NCBI RefSeq assembly: GCF_000422445.1
Contig: NZ_KE383837.1
Location: 310,001-374,000, forward strand
Direction of reading: 5' to 3'
Length of the DNA stretch: 64,000 nt
From: Paenibacillus assamensis DSM 18201
GTDB taxonomy: Bacteria > Bacillota > Bacilli > Paenibacillales > Paenibacillaceae
The notes below the pieces were generated by a model. The model saw only the letters and a program-made list of their open reading frames with translations, was not told the DNA's origin and did not search any database. Positions 25,127-34,646 of this stretch are shown here, piece after piece. The position numbers and the translations under genes were made by a program. Every line of letters starts with the position of its first letter. Position 1 is the stretch's first letter.

Positions 25127-27127
25127 TTACACAGCCCCACCAGGGATAAATTGATTCATCCAGCCGACGATGCGATCTAACCGTTCCACACGCAGTTCCG
25201 GGTGCCCGCTGCGAGACAAGTTATGATTGGCATCTGGGAAACGGACGAACTGTGTTTCTTTGCCTTGACGTTTCAATGCAATAAACAATTGCTCCGCTTG
25301 TTCGATTGGACAGCGCAAATCTTGTTCCCCATGCAATATTAATAGAGGCGTGTTGATCTGTTCCACATAAGCAAGCGGGGAGTGCTTCCACAGCTTCTCC
25401 ATATCCGCCCATGCGTTGCCGTCGATTTGATCTTCTGTAAAGTAATACCCAATATCACTTACACCATAAAATGAAATCCAATTGCTTATGGAACGCTGAG
25501 TTACAGCTGCTACGAAACGATCCGTATGACTGACAATCCAGTTCGTCATAAAACCGCCATAGCTTCCGCCCGTCACACCCAACCGTTGACCATCAGTATA
25601 ATCGAAGTTCGCGATGGCATAATCGACGGCTTCCATTAGATCTTGATAGTCTCGACCACCGTAGTCACCACGGCATGCATTGACAAACCTCTGCCCATAG
25701 CCATGCCCACCACGCGGATTCGTATAAATAACAGCATAGCCTTGTGCAGCTAGCAGTTGGAACTCATGCATAAAGGAGCTGGCGTACATGCCATGTGGAC
25801 CACCGTGAATTTCTAAAATGGTCGGGTACTTTCGTCCTTTTTCCATACCTATAGGTGGAACCATCCAGCCTTGAACCTTCCAGCCGTCAGATGTCTCGAA
25901 CCAGAATATTTCTGGCTTGCTTAATTCCAACTCATCTAAAAATGATTCATTATGATGAGTCAATTGGATAGTCGTGTTTGAATCTAGGTTATGTGAGAAC
26001 AATGCGCCAGGCTGCATGAAATCAGCCTTTACCATGACGATACTTGATTCGTCCGCTGTCAATTCAAACTGAATAATTTCTTGCGGTCCCTCAGTCAATA
26101 GCTCATGTGTACCATCCAGACCAAACTTAATGATATGTACACTTCCTTCGATTGTCGCAAGCGTATAGATCGATAGGTCATCTTTACTGAATATTGGGCC
26201 TTCAAATTCGCCAGTCTTCATATCTGTAATTGCATTGTTGCCAAGCTGCCAATCCAAGTATTGAGAATGACAAGCAAGAACGCCTTCTGGATAAGTTACT
26301 GTATATAAGCGCTGGAGCGATGCAAATCCATGTGAGAAATCGGAAGCATGGAAGGCGATTGTCCGACCATCATGCGAAAAGACCGGTTTGCTAATTGAAA
26401 GGCTAGAATCTGTTAATCTACGAGATTCAGCATCCGTACGTTCAACAACGAACAGATCATTCGTCCGTACTAGATCAGGATTAACAGTCTCATCTTGCAA
26501 GTCCTTTGCCGTGTACACAATTGTTAGGCTATCTGGAGCCCACGCAAAGCTTGTGACATCAAAATTCCCATTTGTTAACGCCGTGGCTTCACCTGCTGCA
26601 CAGTCATGTACAAACAAATGTGTTTGCTTGCCATCCCACAGCCCTGCCCCATCCGACTTATACATGAGTCTGTCGATGACAAGAGCTTGCTTGCCTGGCT
26701 TGCGAACCTCTTCTCCATCTAGTGTAGACGCCGTAGTGATGCCTACTTTGGACAAATAAAGGATATACTGCCCATCAGGAGATAAAGCAAAGCTTATAAC
26801 GCCTGTTTCAGCCTTTGTAACCGCATAAGCTTCACCGCCGAAACTATCCATCATCCATACTTGATTATGCTCGCCATCTTTGCGGATAAAAGCAAATGAA
26901 GTTCCATTCTGCGACCATGCAGGAGATGTATCTTTTGGGCCTTGGGTCCAAGCACGATCCTGCTCCCCGTTACTCGATACGATTCGAATGGAGGTATCAT
27001 ATCCACTTTTGTCATCGTTAACTTGTTTCGATACATACGCAATACGATTGCTGACTGGACAGACGGCAGGGCTGTTCACCCATTTGAATTGATACAAATC
27101 CTCAGAAGTTATTTTACGTTTCCCCAC
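25127..27127 (-). CDS. S9-family serine peptidase (acylaminoacyl-peptidase-like, YuxL-type)
   Basis: A 666-residue prolyl-oligopeptidase-family enzyme. Residues 1-400 are WD40/PD40-like beta-propeller repeats (LSPDGQYILYLSK, WAPDSLTIVYTAK). Residues about 410-666 form the alpha/beta-hydrolase domain with HGGPHGMY, the nucleophile GGSYGG (serine 522), HGEQDLRCP with the aspartate and DANHNL with the histidine. It is cytoplasmic and should cleave short peptides. The start is a GTG with GGAGGAG upstream. Confidence 0.93.
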   Translation of the reverse strand: MGKRKITSEDLYQFKWVNSPAVCPVSNRIAYVSKQVNDDKSGYDTSIRIVSSNGEQDRAWTQGPKDTSPAWSQNGTSFAFIRKDGEHNQVWMMDSFGGEAYAVTKAETGVISFALSPDGQYILYLSKVGITTASTLDGEEVRKPGKQALVIDRLMYKSDGAGLWDGKQTHLFVHDCAAGEATALTNGNFDVTSFAWAPDSLTIVYTAKDLQDETVNPDLVRTNDLFVVERTDAESRRLTDSSLSISKPVFSHDGRTIAFHASDFSHGFASLQRLYTVTYPEGVLACHSQYLDWQLGNNAITDMKTGEFEGPIFSKDDLSIYTLATIEGSVHIIKFGLDGTHELLTEGPQEIIQFELTADESSIVMVKADFMQPGALFSHNLDSNTTIQLTHHNESFLDELELSKPEIFWFETSDGWKVQGWMVPPIGMEKGRKYPTILEIHGGPHGMYASSFMHEFQLLAAQGYAVIYTNPRGGHGYGQRFVNACRGDYGGRDYQDLMEAVDYAIANFDYTDGQRLGVTGGSYGGFMTNWIVSHTDRFVAAVTQRSISNWISFYGVSDIGYYFTEDQIDGNAWADMEKLWKHSPLAYVEQINTPLLILHGEQDLRCPIEQAEQLFIALKRQGKETQFVRFPDANHNLSRSGHPELRVERLDRIVGWMNQFIPGGAV

Positions 27128-27160
27128 TTGCTGTCTCCTCCTCCGATGATTACGTATACA

Positions 27161-27190
27161 ATAACCCGCTCGGATATCCGAACGGGTTAT
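27161..27190. terminator. Palindrome between the caspase-like gene and the S9 gene
   Basis: A 30-bp near-perfect palindrome (14 of 15 pairs), beginning ATAACCCG and ending CGGGTTAT with CGGATATCCG at its centre. It lies 34 bp before the peptidase start and 120 bp after the caspase-like gene. It can act as a terminator of the latter or as an operator site; T runs are weak. Confidence 0.5.
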
Positions 27191-27309
27191 GTATCTTCTT
27201 ACATCATATCATCTTATTAGAAAATACCGCATAAAAGTTTGGATAAAATTAGCTTCTCTTTCTATCCTTCTTATTACGTAAATCAACCACGTCTTCAGAA
27301 AAAACGGTG

Positions 27310-27876
27310 TTATCGAACAACAGGCTCTCGCTCATAAATGCGATACATCTCCAACTCTTCGTCCATCGCCGTTGTTATAGCAAAGGCTTCTTGCACACTC
27401 TTCTTGTTATGCAAAACCTCGTAGAAGTATCGTACAACGAACATAAGCGCAGAACTTCCATATGGATAATCATCCGGTCCGATATACGTTTGGCAACCAC
27501 CGTTCAAAAAAGCCTGTGCCAACTTCGGATCGCCCAGTGAACATCCGTTTGCAAGTACAACTTTGCCTGGCAAATTAACAAATCGAGCTACTTCATCAGG
27601 ACCAAAGTCATCTCTTGGTTCATACTCTTCATACACAGATTCGTCCAGCTCTGGCATCACAAATTTGCCCTCATCCCCATGGAAACTAAATATAATGACA
27701 TCCACATCTGGATAAAGATCTTTGCCTGACAAAATATCCATCAAGTCAGATGGTCTGCCAATCCAATAGGTAATAACACGAGCATCAAATGATTCCAATG
27801 TTGCTCGGATGGCATTTGCCTCCATATCACTGTCAGGCCCACATACTAATGCAACACTCATCACCGGTTTACTCAT
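27310..27876 (-). CDS. Small caspase/CHAT-like protein
   Basis: A 188-residue cytoplasmic protein started at the ATG ending at 27876, with GGAGGGATGG upstream. A hydrophobic strand leads to FSFHGDEG (histidine 66), and a second strand KVVLANGCSLGD carries cysteine 112. Then comes LAQAFLNGGCQTYIGP, and a final helix reads KKSVQEAF. This His-then-Cys order with the following ALxAxFLxxGA-like segment is how CHAT and caspase-fold peptidases look. Relatives in Bacillus are often misnamed as delta-aminolevulinic acid dehydratase. No substrate or partner is evident, and the gene stands alone. Confidence 0.6.
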   Translation of the reverse strand: MSKPVMSVALVCGPDSDMEANAIRATLESFDARVITYWIGRPSDLMDILSGKDLYPDVDVIIFSFHGDEGKFVMPELDESVYEEYEPRDDFGPDEVARFVNLPGKVVLANGCSLGDPKLAQAFLNGGCQTYIGPDDYPYGSSALMFVVRYFYEVLHNKKSVQEAFAITTAMDEELEMYRIYEREPVVR

Positions 27877-28211
27877 CTTCCATCCCTCCATTAGTTTCAT
27901 ATCGATATTTTGAGTACATATGAGATTCAACTACTAAAAATGGAGGTGAACGGGCTCGATATTCGACCCTAACAGCGATACGTTAACGCATAATGTTTGT
28001 CATCGTTAAAGACACTCCTCTTTACCAAGAATTATAAATGTTTGAATTGTGGAATATATTACTATAGAAAACGTCATTACTTCAACCTACACCTTTTAAG
28101 AAGTAAGAAAGCACCATTACTGCAAACACAGCACAATCGACCGTTCCTACCTCCTTGCATATAAAGCATACCGTCAAAGCTAAATCCTATTATAACTTGC
28201 TTCATACACAA
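27877..28211. other. Intergenic region without a convincing gene
   Basis: About 335 bp. One 42-codon minus-strand frame starts near 28205 but has a cysteine-rich, unlikely composition and no ribosome site. The promoter of the caspase-like gene should be here. Nothing else stands out. Confidence 0.4.
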
Positions 28212-28268
28212 AAAATAAGGAAGCAGTAGAGCAACAGAATTCACGTTGACTCACCATTTCCTTATTTT
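28212..28268 (-). terminator. Terminator of the first collagen-like gene
   Basis: AAAATAAGGAA pairs perfectly with TTCCTTATTTT across a 35-base loop. It is 46 bp after the stop codon at 28315. Confidence 0.6.
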
Positions 28269-28314
28269 CTACAAGCACTCTTAATCATTTACTTTTGGGA
28301 AATAGCTATTATCA

Positions 28315-29559
28315 TTAAAGGTCGCCAATTCTATAAGATACCATTGCGGCAGTAATATTGAAACTGGAGCCGGCACTTCCCTGCACTTGCAATTGGATCG
28401 TAGCTGGAACGACTGTTACAGGGACGATTATGGTCCGAGTTAGCTCTTGCGCTAACCCAGATGCAACATCGATAAATATTCCAGAAATCGGATTACCGTC
28501 TCCTAGTATAGTCGCCGTAACTCTTTCAGTCGTTGTTACAAGACTATCAGCTACCATTTCGAAGTTGATATAATAATTTCCCGTCTGGTTTATAGTCCAG
28601 TTCGTACTAGGGGCGACAAATCCAAAAACAGCCGGGTTGTTGGTGAGAGAGGTTGTAAAAGTTATTAATTCCGCAGCAGCCCCCACATTTTGTGGTGCAC
28701 CATTTTGAAGATCTATAAACGGTACAGATCCAATGGTTCCAGTTGGCCCCGTCGCACCTGTCGGGCCTGCTGGACCAGTGCCGCCAGTCGCTCCGGTCGC
28801 TCCTGTTGGACCGATTGGCCCATCTGGGCCCGCTGCTCCTGCTGGACCTTGTGCACCGGTTGCTCCCGCTGGGCCTGCCACACCCTGCGGACCGGCTGGG
28901 CCTGCTGGACCTTGTGGACCGACTGCGCCTGCTGGGCCTGCCGGACCTGCTGGGCCCGCTGGGCCTTGCGCACCTTGCACACCAGGCTCACCTTGTGGAC
29001 CTGCTGGACCTGCTGCGCCTTGCGGACCTGCCGGACCTGCTGGACCTTGCGCTCCCGCTGGACCTGCTGGACCTTGTGTGCCTGCTGGACCTGCCGGACC
29101 CGCTGGGCCTTGTGGACCGATCGGCCCTTGGGCACCGGCTGGACCTGCTACACCTTGCGCTCCTGTTGGACCCGTTGGACCTGCTGGGCCTGTTGCCCCC
29201 GTTGGGCCTGGTGGACCACCAGATGGTCCGGTGGGTCCGGCAGGACCCGTTGGGCCAATCGCTATTGGTGTGCTGAGTATGTTGTTTAGTTTGCTGTCGA
29301 GAATAAAGTTTTTCTTCGTAATTTCACGAAGCGTATCGCGCACACTCTCATTTACATCAAGTATGTCCGTTAGAGATACCGTTGGCGCTGATACACCAGG
29401 TAATGTTCCTAGGATATATTGGAGCTTTTCACCTTCTGCATTTATGATATGACTTAACCCTAATTCCTCCATCGCTATGGATGAGAGCAAAAGTGTTACC
29501 GCATCTTCTCGTGTGACTGTTATTTGTGGCGTAATATTAGGAATATTCGATTGAGACAT
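28315..29559 (-). CDS. Collagen-like spore-surface protein, Pro/Ala/Gln-rich stalk
   Basis: A 414-residue protein in three parts. Residues 1-100 are the helical N-terminal domain shared across this window ([10 protein letters not shown], then [20 protein letters not shown]). Residues about 102-278 are Gly-X-Y collagen triplets, mostly GPA, GPQ and GAQ, with one break (GGPPG). The last 136 residues form a beta-rich C1q/BclA-like head ending YRIGDL. There is no signal peptide, as expected for proteins assembled on the spore from the mother cell. GGAGG lies 8 bp before the ATG. The next collagen gene upstream is a close paralogue. The role as an exosporium filament is inferred from the BclA family. 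Confidence 0.85.
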   Translation of the reverse strand: MSQSNIPNITPQITVTREDAVTLLLSSIAMEELGLSHIINAEGEKLQYILGTLPGVSAPTVSLTDILDVNESVRDTLREITKKNFILDSKLNNILSTPIAIGPTGPAGPTGPSGGPPGPTGATGPAGPTGPTGAQGVAGPAGAQGPIGPQGPAGPAGPAGTQGPAGPAGAQGPAGPAGPQGAAGPAGPQGEPGVQGAQGPAGPAGPAGPAGAVGPQGPAGPAGPQGVAGPAGATGAQGPAGAAGPDGPIGPTGATGATGGTGPAGPTGATGPTGTIGSVPFIDLQNGAPQNVGAAAELITFTTSLTNNPAVFGFVAPSTNWTINQTGNYYINFEMVADSLVTTTERVTATILGDGNPISGIFIDVASGLAQELTRTIIVPVTVVPATIQLQVQGSAGSSFNITAAMVSYRIGDL

Positions 29560-29807
29560 TAAATAACCTCCCCTACCAACCGTCTTGTTTATTTCTCACA
29601 CTATAGTATTGGGCATAATGTAATATTGATTGGGTATATGCCTGCTCAATAATGTTTTTTTTGTATACTTCCATCAAGTACAGGTGAAACCGTAATAATC
29701 TCCGTTGGTGGTTGAACTACTGAAATGTCTACTCTTGCTGACTAATAGTATTGGATCAGAAAAGACGTTCACATCATTCGTGAACGCCTAGTACATATTG
29801 TTTCATT

Positions 29808-31121
29808 TTAAAGATCTGCTAACTTAAATGTGTGTAAGTTAAGTTGAGCGTTAAAGCTTGAACCTGCATCTCCATTCATTTGAATCTGCAATACTCCTGC
29901 CCCTGGCGTTACAATGAGAGTGAACGTTTTTGAAACGAACGCCGTGAACGTAGGTGCAATATCGGTTGAATAAAAAGAAAGCGGTGCTTGAACGCCATTC
30001 AATAACGCTTGTGCAGTAAACATGTGTACCGCCGCAACAAGATTATCAATTGCAATTTCATATGTTACCCAATAAATTCCTGGTTGGAATGTAATATTGG
30101 TCGTTGGTGGTGTAGCTGATATCTCCGCTGAATCTGAATCGAATCCTGTCCATACCGCTAACACAGGTGCTGCTCCTACCGCTTGTTCTTCCGCTCTAGA
30201 TGCTCGTGCGATGACGGACGTTAAAACCGGACCTGTTGCTCCTGTTGGCCCTGTTACACCTATACCTGTTGCACCTGTTGGGCCAGTTGCTCCAGTTGGG
30301 CCTGCCGGGCCGGTTGCTCCTGCTGGGCCTGCTGGGCCTTGCGCTCCGGCTGGACCCGCTGGGCCGGTTGCTCCTGCTGGGCCTGCTGGGCCTTGCGCTC
30401 CGGCTGGACCCGCTGGGCCGGTTGCTCCTGCTGGGCCCGGTGCGCCTTGCGCTCCCGCTGGGCCTGGAGCACCTTGCGGACCTGCTGGGCCTGGATCACC
30501 CTGCGGGCCTGCTGGGCCTGCTACCCCTTGCGGACCGGCTGGGCCCGCTACCCCTTGCGGACCGGCTGGACCTGGGTCACCCTGCGGGCCTGCTGGACCC
30601 GCTGGGCCTTGTGCTCCCGCCGGACCGGCTGGACCTTGCGGACCGACTGCACCTGCTGGACCCGCAGGACCTTGCGGGCCAGTCGGACCCTGTGCCCCAG
30701 CTGGACCTGCCACCCCTTGAGCTCCTGTCGGCCCCGCCGGGCCAGTTGCTCCTGCTGGACCCGTTGGTCCCGGAGGACCACCTGACGGACCTGTCGGTCC
30801 CGGAGGGCCTGTTGGACCAACCGAAATCGGTGTATTCAACACACTGCTAAGCTTACTGTCCAATAAAAAGTTTTTCTTTGAAACTTCACGGAGTGTCTCC
30901 CGCACACTATCATTGACATTAAGAATATCACTGATTGTTGTAATAGGTGCAGTAACTCCCGGTAGTGTACCAAGAATATATTGAAGCTTCTCTCCCTCAG
31001 CATTAATAATATGACTAAGCCCGAGCTCTTCAAGGGCTATGGATGAGAGCAATAAGTTAACCGCATCTTCCCGAGTTAACGTAATTTGCGGGGTAATATT
31101 CGGTATGTTAGATTGAGACAT
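29808..31121 (-). CDS. Collagen-like spore-surface protein, paralogue with longer stalk
   Basis: A 437-residue paralogue of the neighbouring gene. Residues 1-100 are the shared N-domain, nearly identical to that of the gene at 28315. Residues about 102-299 are collagen triplets rich in GPA, GPQ and GAQ with a recurring GPAGPAGAQ unit. The final 138 residues are a beta-rich head ending FKLADL, related to the head of the neighbour (shared GxAGSSFN near the end). The two genes probably arose by tandem duplication. GGAGG precedes the ATG. A sigma-K-like box lies upstream. Confidence 0.85.
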   Translation of the reverse strand: MSQSNIPNITPQITLTREDAVNLLLSSIALEELGLSHIINAEGEKLQYILGTLPGVTAPITTISDILNVNDSVRETLREVSKKNFLLDSKLSSVLNTPISVGPTGPPGPTGPSGGPPGPTGPAGATGPAGPTGAQGVAGPAGAQGPTGPQGPAGPAGAVGPQGPAGPAGAQGPAGPAGPQGDPGPAGPQGVAGPAGPQGVAGPAGPQGDPGPAGPQGAPGPAGAQGAPGPAGATGPAGPAGAQGPAGPAGATGPAGPAGAQGPAGPAGATGPAGPTGATGPTGATGIGVTGPTGATGPVLTSVIARASRAEEQAVGAAPVLAVWTGFDSDSAEISATPPTTNITFQPGIYWVTYEIAIDNLVAAVHMFTAQALLNGVQAPLSFYSTDIAPTFTAFVSKTFTLIVTPGAGVLQIQMNGDAGSSFNAQLNLHTFKLADL

Positions 31122-31163
31122 TTGTTTTCCTCCTAGGCAATTGTCTTTGTTGATTTCATACCG

Positions 31164-31191
31164 TCATTCTATGCTCCTGCCTAGATTTGGT
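31164..31191 (-). promoter_or_regulatory. Possible sigma-K promoter of the collagen gene at 29808
   Basis: On the minus strand AC, exactly 16 bp, then CATAGAATG. It fits AC-N16-CATANNNTA except for the last base and lies about 43 bp before the ATG. Expression of BclA-type proteins in the mother cell under sigma-K is known in the Bacillus cereus group. Confidence 0.45.
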
Positions 31192-31264
31192 CTGGGCGTT
31201 TGCCCATAATAATGAGATTTTGAAATAACATGCAACATTCTTTCAATAAAGCACAACCATAAAA

Positions 31265-31304
31265 AAGCGCCCCGATCATCAATTCGATAACAATGAGGAC
31301 GCTT
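31265..31304 (-). terminator. Hairpin with T run upstream of the collagen gene
   Basis: AAGCGTCCTCAT-like and AAGCGCCCCGAT-like arms pair with several wobble pairs and are followed on the minus strand by TTTTTTATGG. It would stop transcripts arriving from the right. Confidence 0.5.
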
Positions 31305-31438
31305 ATATATACCAGATTTCAAAACCATGTGATCTGTATAATGAAAAAAGCCTCAGCTCGGAATGATGTGCACCCCTTAGAATTGACATTGGAAAAACCC
31401 CTTGGTTTAACCGATGAATTCTAGGGGGTGCATTTTTA

Positions 31439-31774
31439 ATGGCAATGAAAGGTCAAAAGTTTAAGACATATTCAGAGGAGCTAAAGATAAAGGCTGTCCG
31501 TCTGCATGTAGAGGAAAAATGGACGTATCGGCAGATTAATGCTCACTTAGGTATACAAGATAAAGATCGAATAAAGCGTTGGATGCGTAAATACCGTGAA
31601 CAAGGTGAGTTTGGTCTATTAGATCAACGCGGAAGGCGAAAGGAATATTTAGATCAGGAACGATATGTTCAGCAGTTGAAACGGGAGAATGCGATGCTAA
31701 AAAAGTGTTTGGAAATCTGGATGCAGGAGGTAAAGAAGAGCGCTTCAAACTCATCGAAAAAGCGGCGAAATTAG
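31439..31774 (+). CDS. IS3-family OrfA (helix-turn-helix)
   Basis: A 111-residue protein. Residues about 10-50 form a helix-turn-helix (ELKIKAVRLHVEEKWTYRQI), and residues about 70-95 form the leucine-zipper-like helix (LKRENAMLKKCLEIW) that mediates oligomerisation. It binds the ends of the element and limits transposition. The slippery heptamer at 31699-31705 lies within the zipper codons, so a minus-one shift makes the OrfAB fusion. Confidence 0.92.
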   Translation: MAMKGQKFKTYSEELKIKAVRLHVEEKWTYRQINAHLGIQDKDRIKRWMRKYREQGEFGLLDQRGRRKEYLDQERYVQQLKRENAMLKKCLEIWMQEVKKSASNSSKKRRN

Positions 31775-32589
31775 GACAAGTAACTCAGCTGTGCCAACTC
31801 CTTGGTGTTTCAAGAAGTGGTTACTACGCTTATTTGAAGCGAAAAAATTACGACCGGGATGCTGATGCCAAGCGACTAATCCGTATCGTATACAAGCGTT
31901 ATGAAGGAAAATACGGCTATCGACAGCTCCAATTGTTTTTGTGGCAGGATGAAGGGGTATGGATGAATCACAAGAAGGTACTCCGCCTCATGCAAAAGCT
32001 CGGTCTTCAAGCAAGTATTCGTCGGAAACGTCGATTTAATATGACCTACCAAGTCGCAGAACGTGTGGCTGAAAATTTACTGAAGCGAGATTTTAAGGCA
32101 GAAAAACCAAACCAAAAATGGGTGACAGACGTGACCCAATACCGAGTAGGCGAACGCTGGCTATATCTTTCGGCTGTAAAAGACTTATTCAACAATGAAA
32201 TTGTGGCTTACCAACTTAGTGAACGTAACGACAATGAGCTGGTTTTGAAGACATTCGCCAAGGCCATAGCCAAACGAAAAGACGTGACCGGACTAGTCGT
32301 ACATAGCGACCAGGGATTCCAGTACACGTCTCATGCATACCACGACATGCTGCCGAAGGTTGGCGCCCAAATCAGCATGTCTCGTCGGGGCAATTGTCTA
32401 GACAACGCCTCCATGGAGAGTTTCTTCTCGCATCTCAAAACGGAAGCACTCTATCCTTATCATATCCGAAATCTTACAGAGGCACAAAGCAGAATCGAAA
32501 AATATATTCGATTTTATAACCGACGACGACCACAACGTAAACTAAATAAGCTGTCGCCGATAGAGTATCGACGCCAGCTTATAGCCTAG
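31705..32589 (+). CDS. IS3-family OrfB, DDE transposase part
   Basis: A 294-codon frame beginning at a GTG directly after the frameshift site; it is normally made as part of OrfAB. An HTH_21-like segment (YGYRQLQLFLWQDEGVWMNH) precedes the rve integrase core. The acidic triad is seen in WVTDVTQY, VVHSDQGFQY and CLDNASMESFFSHLK. The C-terminal YNRRRPQRKLNKLSPIEYR is the usual ending. Full length compared with IS150-type elements. Confidence 0.93.
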   Translation: MFGNLDAGGKEERFKLIEKAAKLGQVTQLCQLLGVSRSGYYAYLKRKNYDRDADAKRLIRIVYKRYEGKYGYRQLQLFLWQDEGVWMNHKKVLRLMQKLGLQASIRRKRRFNMTYQVAERVAENLLKRDFKAEKPNQKWVTDVTQYRVGERWLYLSAVKDLFNNEIVAYQLSERNDNELVLKTFAKAIAKRKDVTGLVVHSDQGFQYTSHAYHDMLPKVGAQISMSRRGNCLDNASMESFFSHLKTEALYPYHIRNLTEAQSRIEKYIRFYNRRRPQRKLNKLSPIEYRRQLIA

Positions 32590-32663
32590 GTGTTTTTTTT
32601 CAATGTCCACTACAAGGGGTCTTGACCAGAACAGCACTGAGGAAAATAAACGATTTTTATGTT

Positions 32664-32860
32664 TTATTCTGTCCACTTAACAGGAAATACTTTAGTCCAA
32701 TCAAGAACAGGCTTTATTTCTAACGCATCTAAACTTTCGATCTTCTACACGTCACGTCCAATATTTATTTCCTTGTGCCATAACAAATCTATCCAACCCG
32801 TCTGAAAATCACAATACAATGAACGAGCATCTTCCCTTTTATATCTTTTACATTAATGTC
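32664..32860 (-). pseudogene. Decayed gene remnant with frameshift and internal stop
   Basis: On the minus strand protein-like text appears in pieces: INVKDIKGKMLV in one frame, then CDFQTGWIDLLWHKEINIG, a TAG, then KIESLDALEIKPVLDWTKVF and PVKWTE before the final TAA, in another. A shift and a nonsense codon disrupt it. No family is recognised. It lies between the IS element and the gene at 32910, and the IS-split terminator follows its stop codon, so that terminator probably belonged to it. Confidence 0.5.
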
Positions 32861-32909
32861 CTACCTTTCACGGCGAAACTATCCTTCGATAAAAGCTATT
32901 TATAATATT

Positions 32910-33959
32910 TTATTTCACCTTATAAAACTCTATTATCAAGTTAAATGAGGTTGGGAATGGCTGATTAAGTTTATTAATTCCATTCATATCATACAAAATA
33001 TTTCGATTTCTGTTGTTAGTTATTAGTGCATAGTATTTATTATTTGAATCATTAATTTTAGTCAAAAGAGAGTCACTTAGATTAATGTCTGTTGTATTTC
33101 CTTTTACAATATTAATATCTCTTAATGTTTCTTCAATTTTTCCATTCTTATCTATAATCACGATATCAATTTTAGTATTATAAGATATTGCCCCTAGTGA
33201 TAACTTGTGAGGTAAGCTCTTAATGAAAAATTGGCCGTTTTCATTTTGAATCTCTAATTCTTGCTTCTTCTCGTCATAAAATTTTGGGAAAGGATAAACA
33301 TTAATCTTTTTATCATTTAAAAGACTCTCTTCTATTTCTAAATCGCTTAAAGTACTATTTTCATCATAAGGTACATTAGGATTTAACACCACAAATCTTG
33401 ATATAGCTAAATATGATCCGTCATAATGTTTATTTGAGCTAATGGGTATTACAGTTAGATCCTCATCACCTGTACTATCCCACATTAACTCTAAGGGAAT
33501 AATTGTTGTGGCTTTATCTTTATAATTGATAGAGACGGAAGAATACCAATTACTGTCCGAAGGCGTTCTCACTAGAGCTGTTTTGTTCCCTTGAAGAAAT
33601 ATTAGGTTAATTGCCCCTCCATCTAATCTCGTATCAACAATAAACTCACCCTTAATTATATTGCTTTCCTTATTATTTACGTAGTAAGAGTATGCATCTC
33701 CACCGGGCAAATTTATTTTCTTTTCTAGGCTCTTATCTATTTGAAATTTATGAGAGTATGTGAACATCTTTGGATTATGAACCACCTTTTCTGCCTTTGA
33801 TAATAGAACATGTTGGTTTTTCAGTACTTTTCCTTCTGAAACAGAAATAATTTTGTTATCATACTGATTTATAGTATTGAAATTTAGAATTATAATACTT
33901 GTAATTAATCCAATTGAGATTAATACAAGTATAATTGTATTTCTCTTATTGAGTGACAT
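32910..33959 (-). CDS. Exported or membrane-anchored hypothetical protein
   Basis: A 349-residue protein of unknown function. Residues 8-27 form one N-terminal hydrophobic helix without a clear cleavage site; the rest is a polar, Asn/Lys/Ile-rich extracellular region rich in predicted beta strands (NIVKGNTTDINLSDSLLT). Codon use is visibly AT-rich compared with flanking collagen genes, which suggests horizontal acquisition. AGAGGTATAATCG precedes the ATG. It sits upstream of the remnant near the IS and downstream of another secreted gene in the same direction. Confidence 0.65.
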   Translation of the reverse strand: MSLNKRNTIILVLISIGLITSIIILNFNTINQYDNKIISVSEGKVLKNQHVLLSKAEKVVHNPKMFTYSHKFQIDKSLEKKINLPGGDAYSYYVNNKESNIIKGEFIVDTRLDGGAINLIFLQGNKTALVRTPSDSNWYSSVSINYKDKATTIIPLELMWDSTGDEDLTVIPISSNKHYDGSYLAISRFVVLNPNVPYDENSTLSDLEIEESLLNDKKINVYPFPKFYDEKKQELEIQNENGQFFIKSLPHKLSLGAISYNTKIDIVIIDKNGKIEETLRDINIVKGNTTDINLSDSLLTKINDSNNKYYALITNNRNRNILYDMNGINKLNQPFPTSFNLIIEFYKVK

Positions 33960-34041
33960 CGATTATACCTCTGAATTATTTTTAAATAGAACATATGGAT
34001 GATAGAACCACCATTCATATGTTCTATTTTGATTGTGCTAG

Positions 34042-34590
34042 TTAAATAGGTCTTCCATTGTAAAATACCGCAGCAGCCGTTCTCTGTTCATATAAAACAC
34101 CATCATGAGTTGCAGTGTGAATAGTTACTGTCTCATGACGTCCAATACTTGGGCGAAAGTCGCTGACATGTGAAATTGCAGTTCCAAAACCTATTGAAAT
34201 ATCCTTATTTCCAGAAGAAACTAACACCGGCTGTTGAAAGACCATTATATACCATAAAGAAGCAGTTGCTGAGGTAACAGTTGTAATCCACTTACCTTTT
34301 GTAGTTCCTGCACCAACTACAGCTCCTACACCATTTGAAACTTTACTTTCACCTACGGCTAGTGAAGCAAATGGATTCACATATAATGTGCTATTATTTT
34401 TGCTAGGCAAATTGTTGTTATTTTCAGTAGATTGAGGCAGGTCTTTTTCATATTGAATAGTCGCATTAAATCTTTCAGTTAATTGGCGGTTCTCGCGTAT
34501 TTCATTTGGAGTAGCAGATACAGTAGCCGGTAATACAACAGACAGTAAGAGAAGTGTAGCCAAGGATTTTTTTAAGAAAACATTCTTCAT
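34042..34590 (-). CDS. Secreted hypothetical protein
   Basis: A 182-residue protein with a classical signal peptide (MKNVFLKKSLATLLLLSVVL, cleavage likely after VSA near residue 26). A polar, asparagine-rich linker (residues 50-66) leads to a compact domain rich in small residues and Thr/Ser, with VGAGTTKGKW and GRHETVTIHT. No family is recognised. It has GGAGGTAG before the ATG and is followed 82 bp later by the gene at 32910. Both are AT-rich and probably form one accessory unit. Confidence 0.65.
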   Translation of the reverse strand: MKNVFLKKSLATLLLLSVVLPATVSATPNEIRENRQLTERFNATIQYEKDLPQSTENNNNLPSKNNSTLYVNPFASLAVGESKVSNGVGAVVGAGTTKGKWITTVTSATASLWYIMVFQQPVLVSSGNKDISIGFGTAISHVSDFRPSIGRHETVTIHTATHDGVLYEQRTAAAVFYNGRPI

Positions 34591-34646
34591 ATTCTACCTC
34601 CGATTATATAAATTTAACTTCAAAAATAAGGCGATATTAATTAGAG

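Larger units (their letters stand above)
31364..32628 (+). mobile_element. Complete IS3-family insertion sequence, 1265 bp
   Basis: The ends are imperfect inverted repeats of about 34 bp: the left begins TGATGTGCACCCCTTAG and the right, read inward, begins TGGTCAAGACCCCTTG; both contain ACCCCTT and GACATTG. A 3-bp target duplication GAA flanks the element (31361-31363 and 32629-32631). Two overlapping reading frames with a canonical A AAA AAG slippery site encode OrfA and the OrfAB transposase. All catalytic residues are present, so the copy looks functional and recent. Confidence 0.92.
31351..32642 (-). terminator. Rho-independent terminator split by the IS3-family element
   Basis: The left arm CCTCAG (31351-31356), next to an A6 run, and the right arm CTGAGG (32637-32642) flank the insertion. 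Joining the flanks through one copy of GAA restores a hairpin with a 12-base loop followed on the minus strand by CTTTTTTC. The element therefore landed in the loop. Confidence 0.65.

Noticed and set aside
28020-28205. 42-codon minus-strand frame near 28.1 kb as a second small signalling peptide
   Set aside because: No ribosome site before its ATG, a cysteine-rich tail of unlikely composition and no receptor gene next to it.
28733-29452. Long proline-rich open frame on the plus strand opposite the collagen gene
   Set aside because: Gly-X-Y codons are GC-rich and periodic, which keeps the antisense frames open. The same happens opposite every collagen gene here (30097-30720, 38758-39456, 39974-40624, 55395-56687). 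None has a sensible start or ribosome site.
29560-29800. Sigma-K promoter for the collagen gene at 28315
   Set aside because: A CAATACTATA box is present, but there is no AC at 15-17 bp upstream, so it was not annotated.
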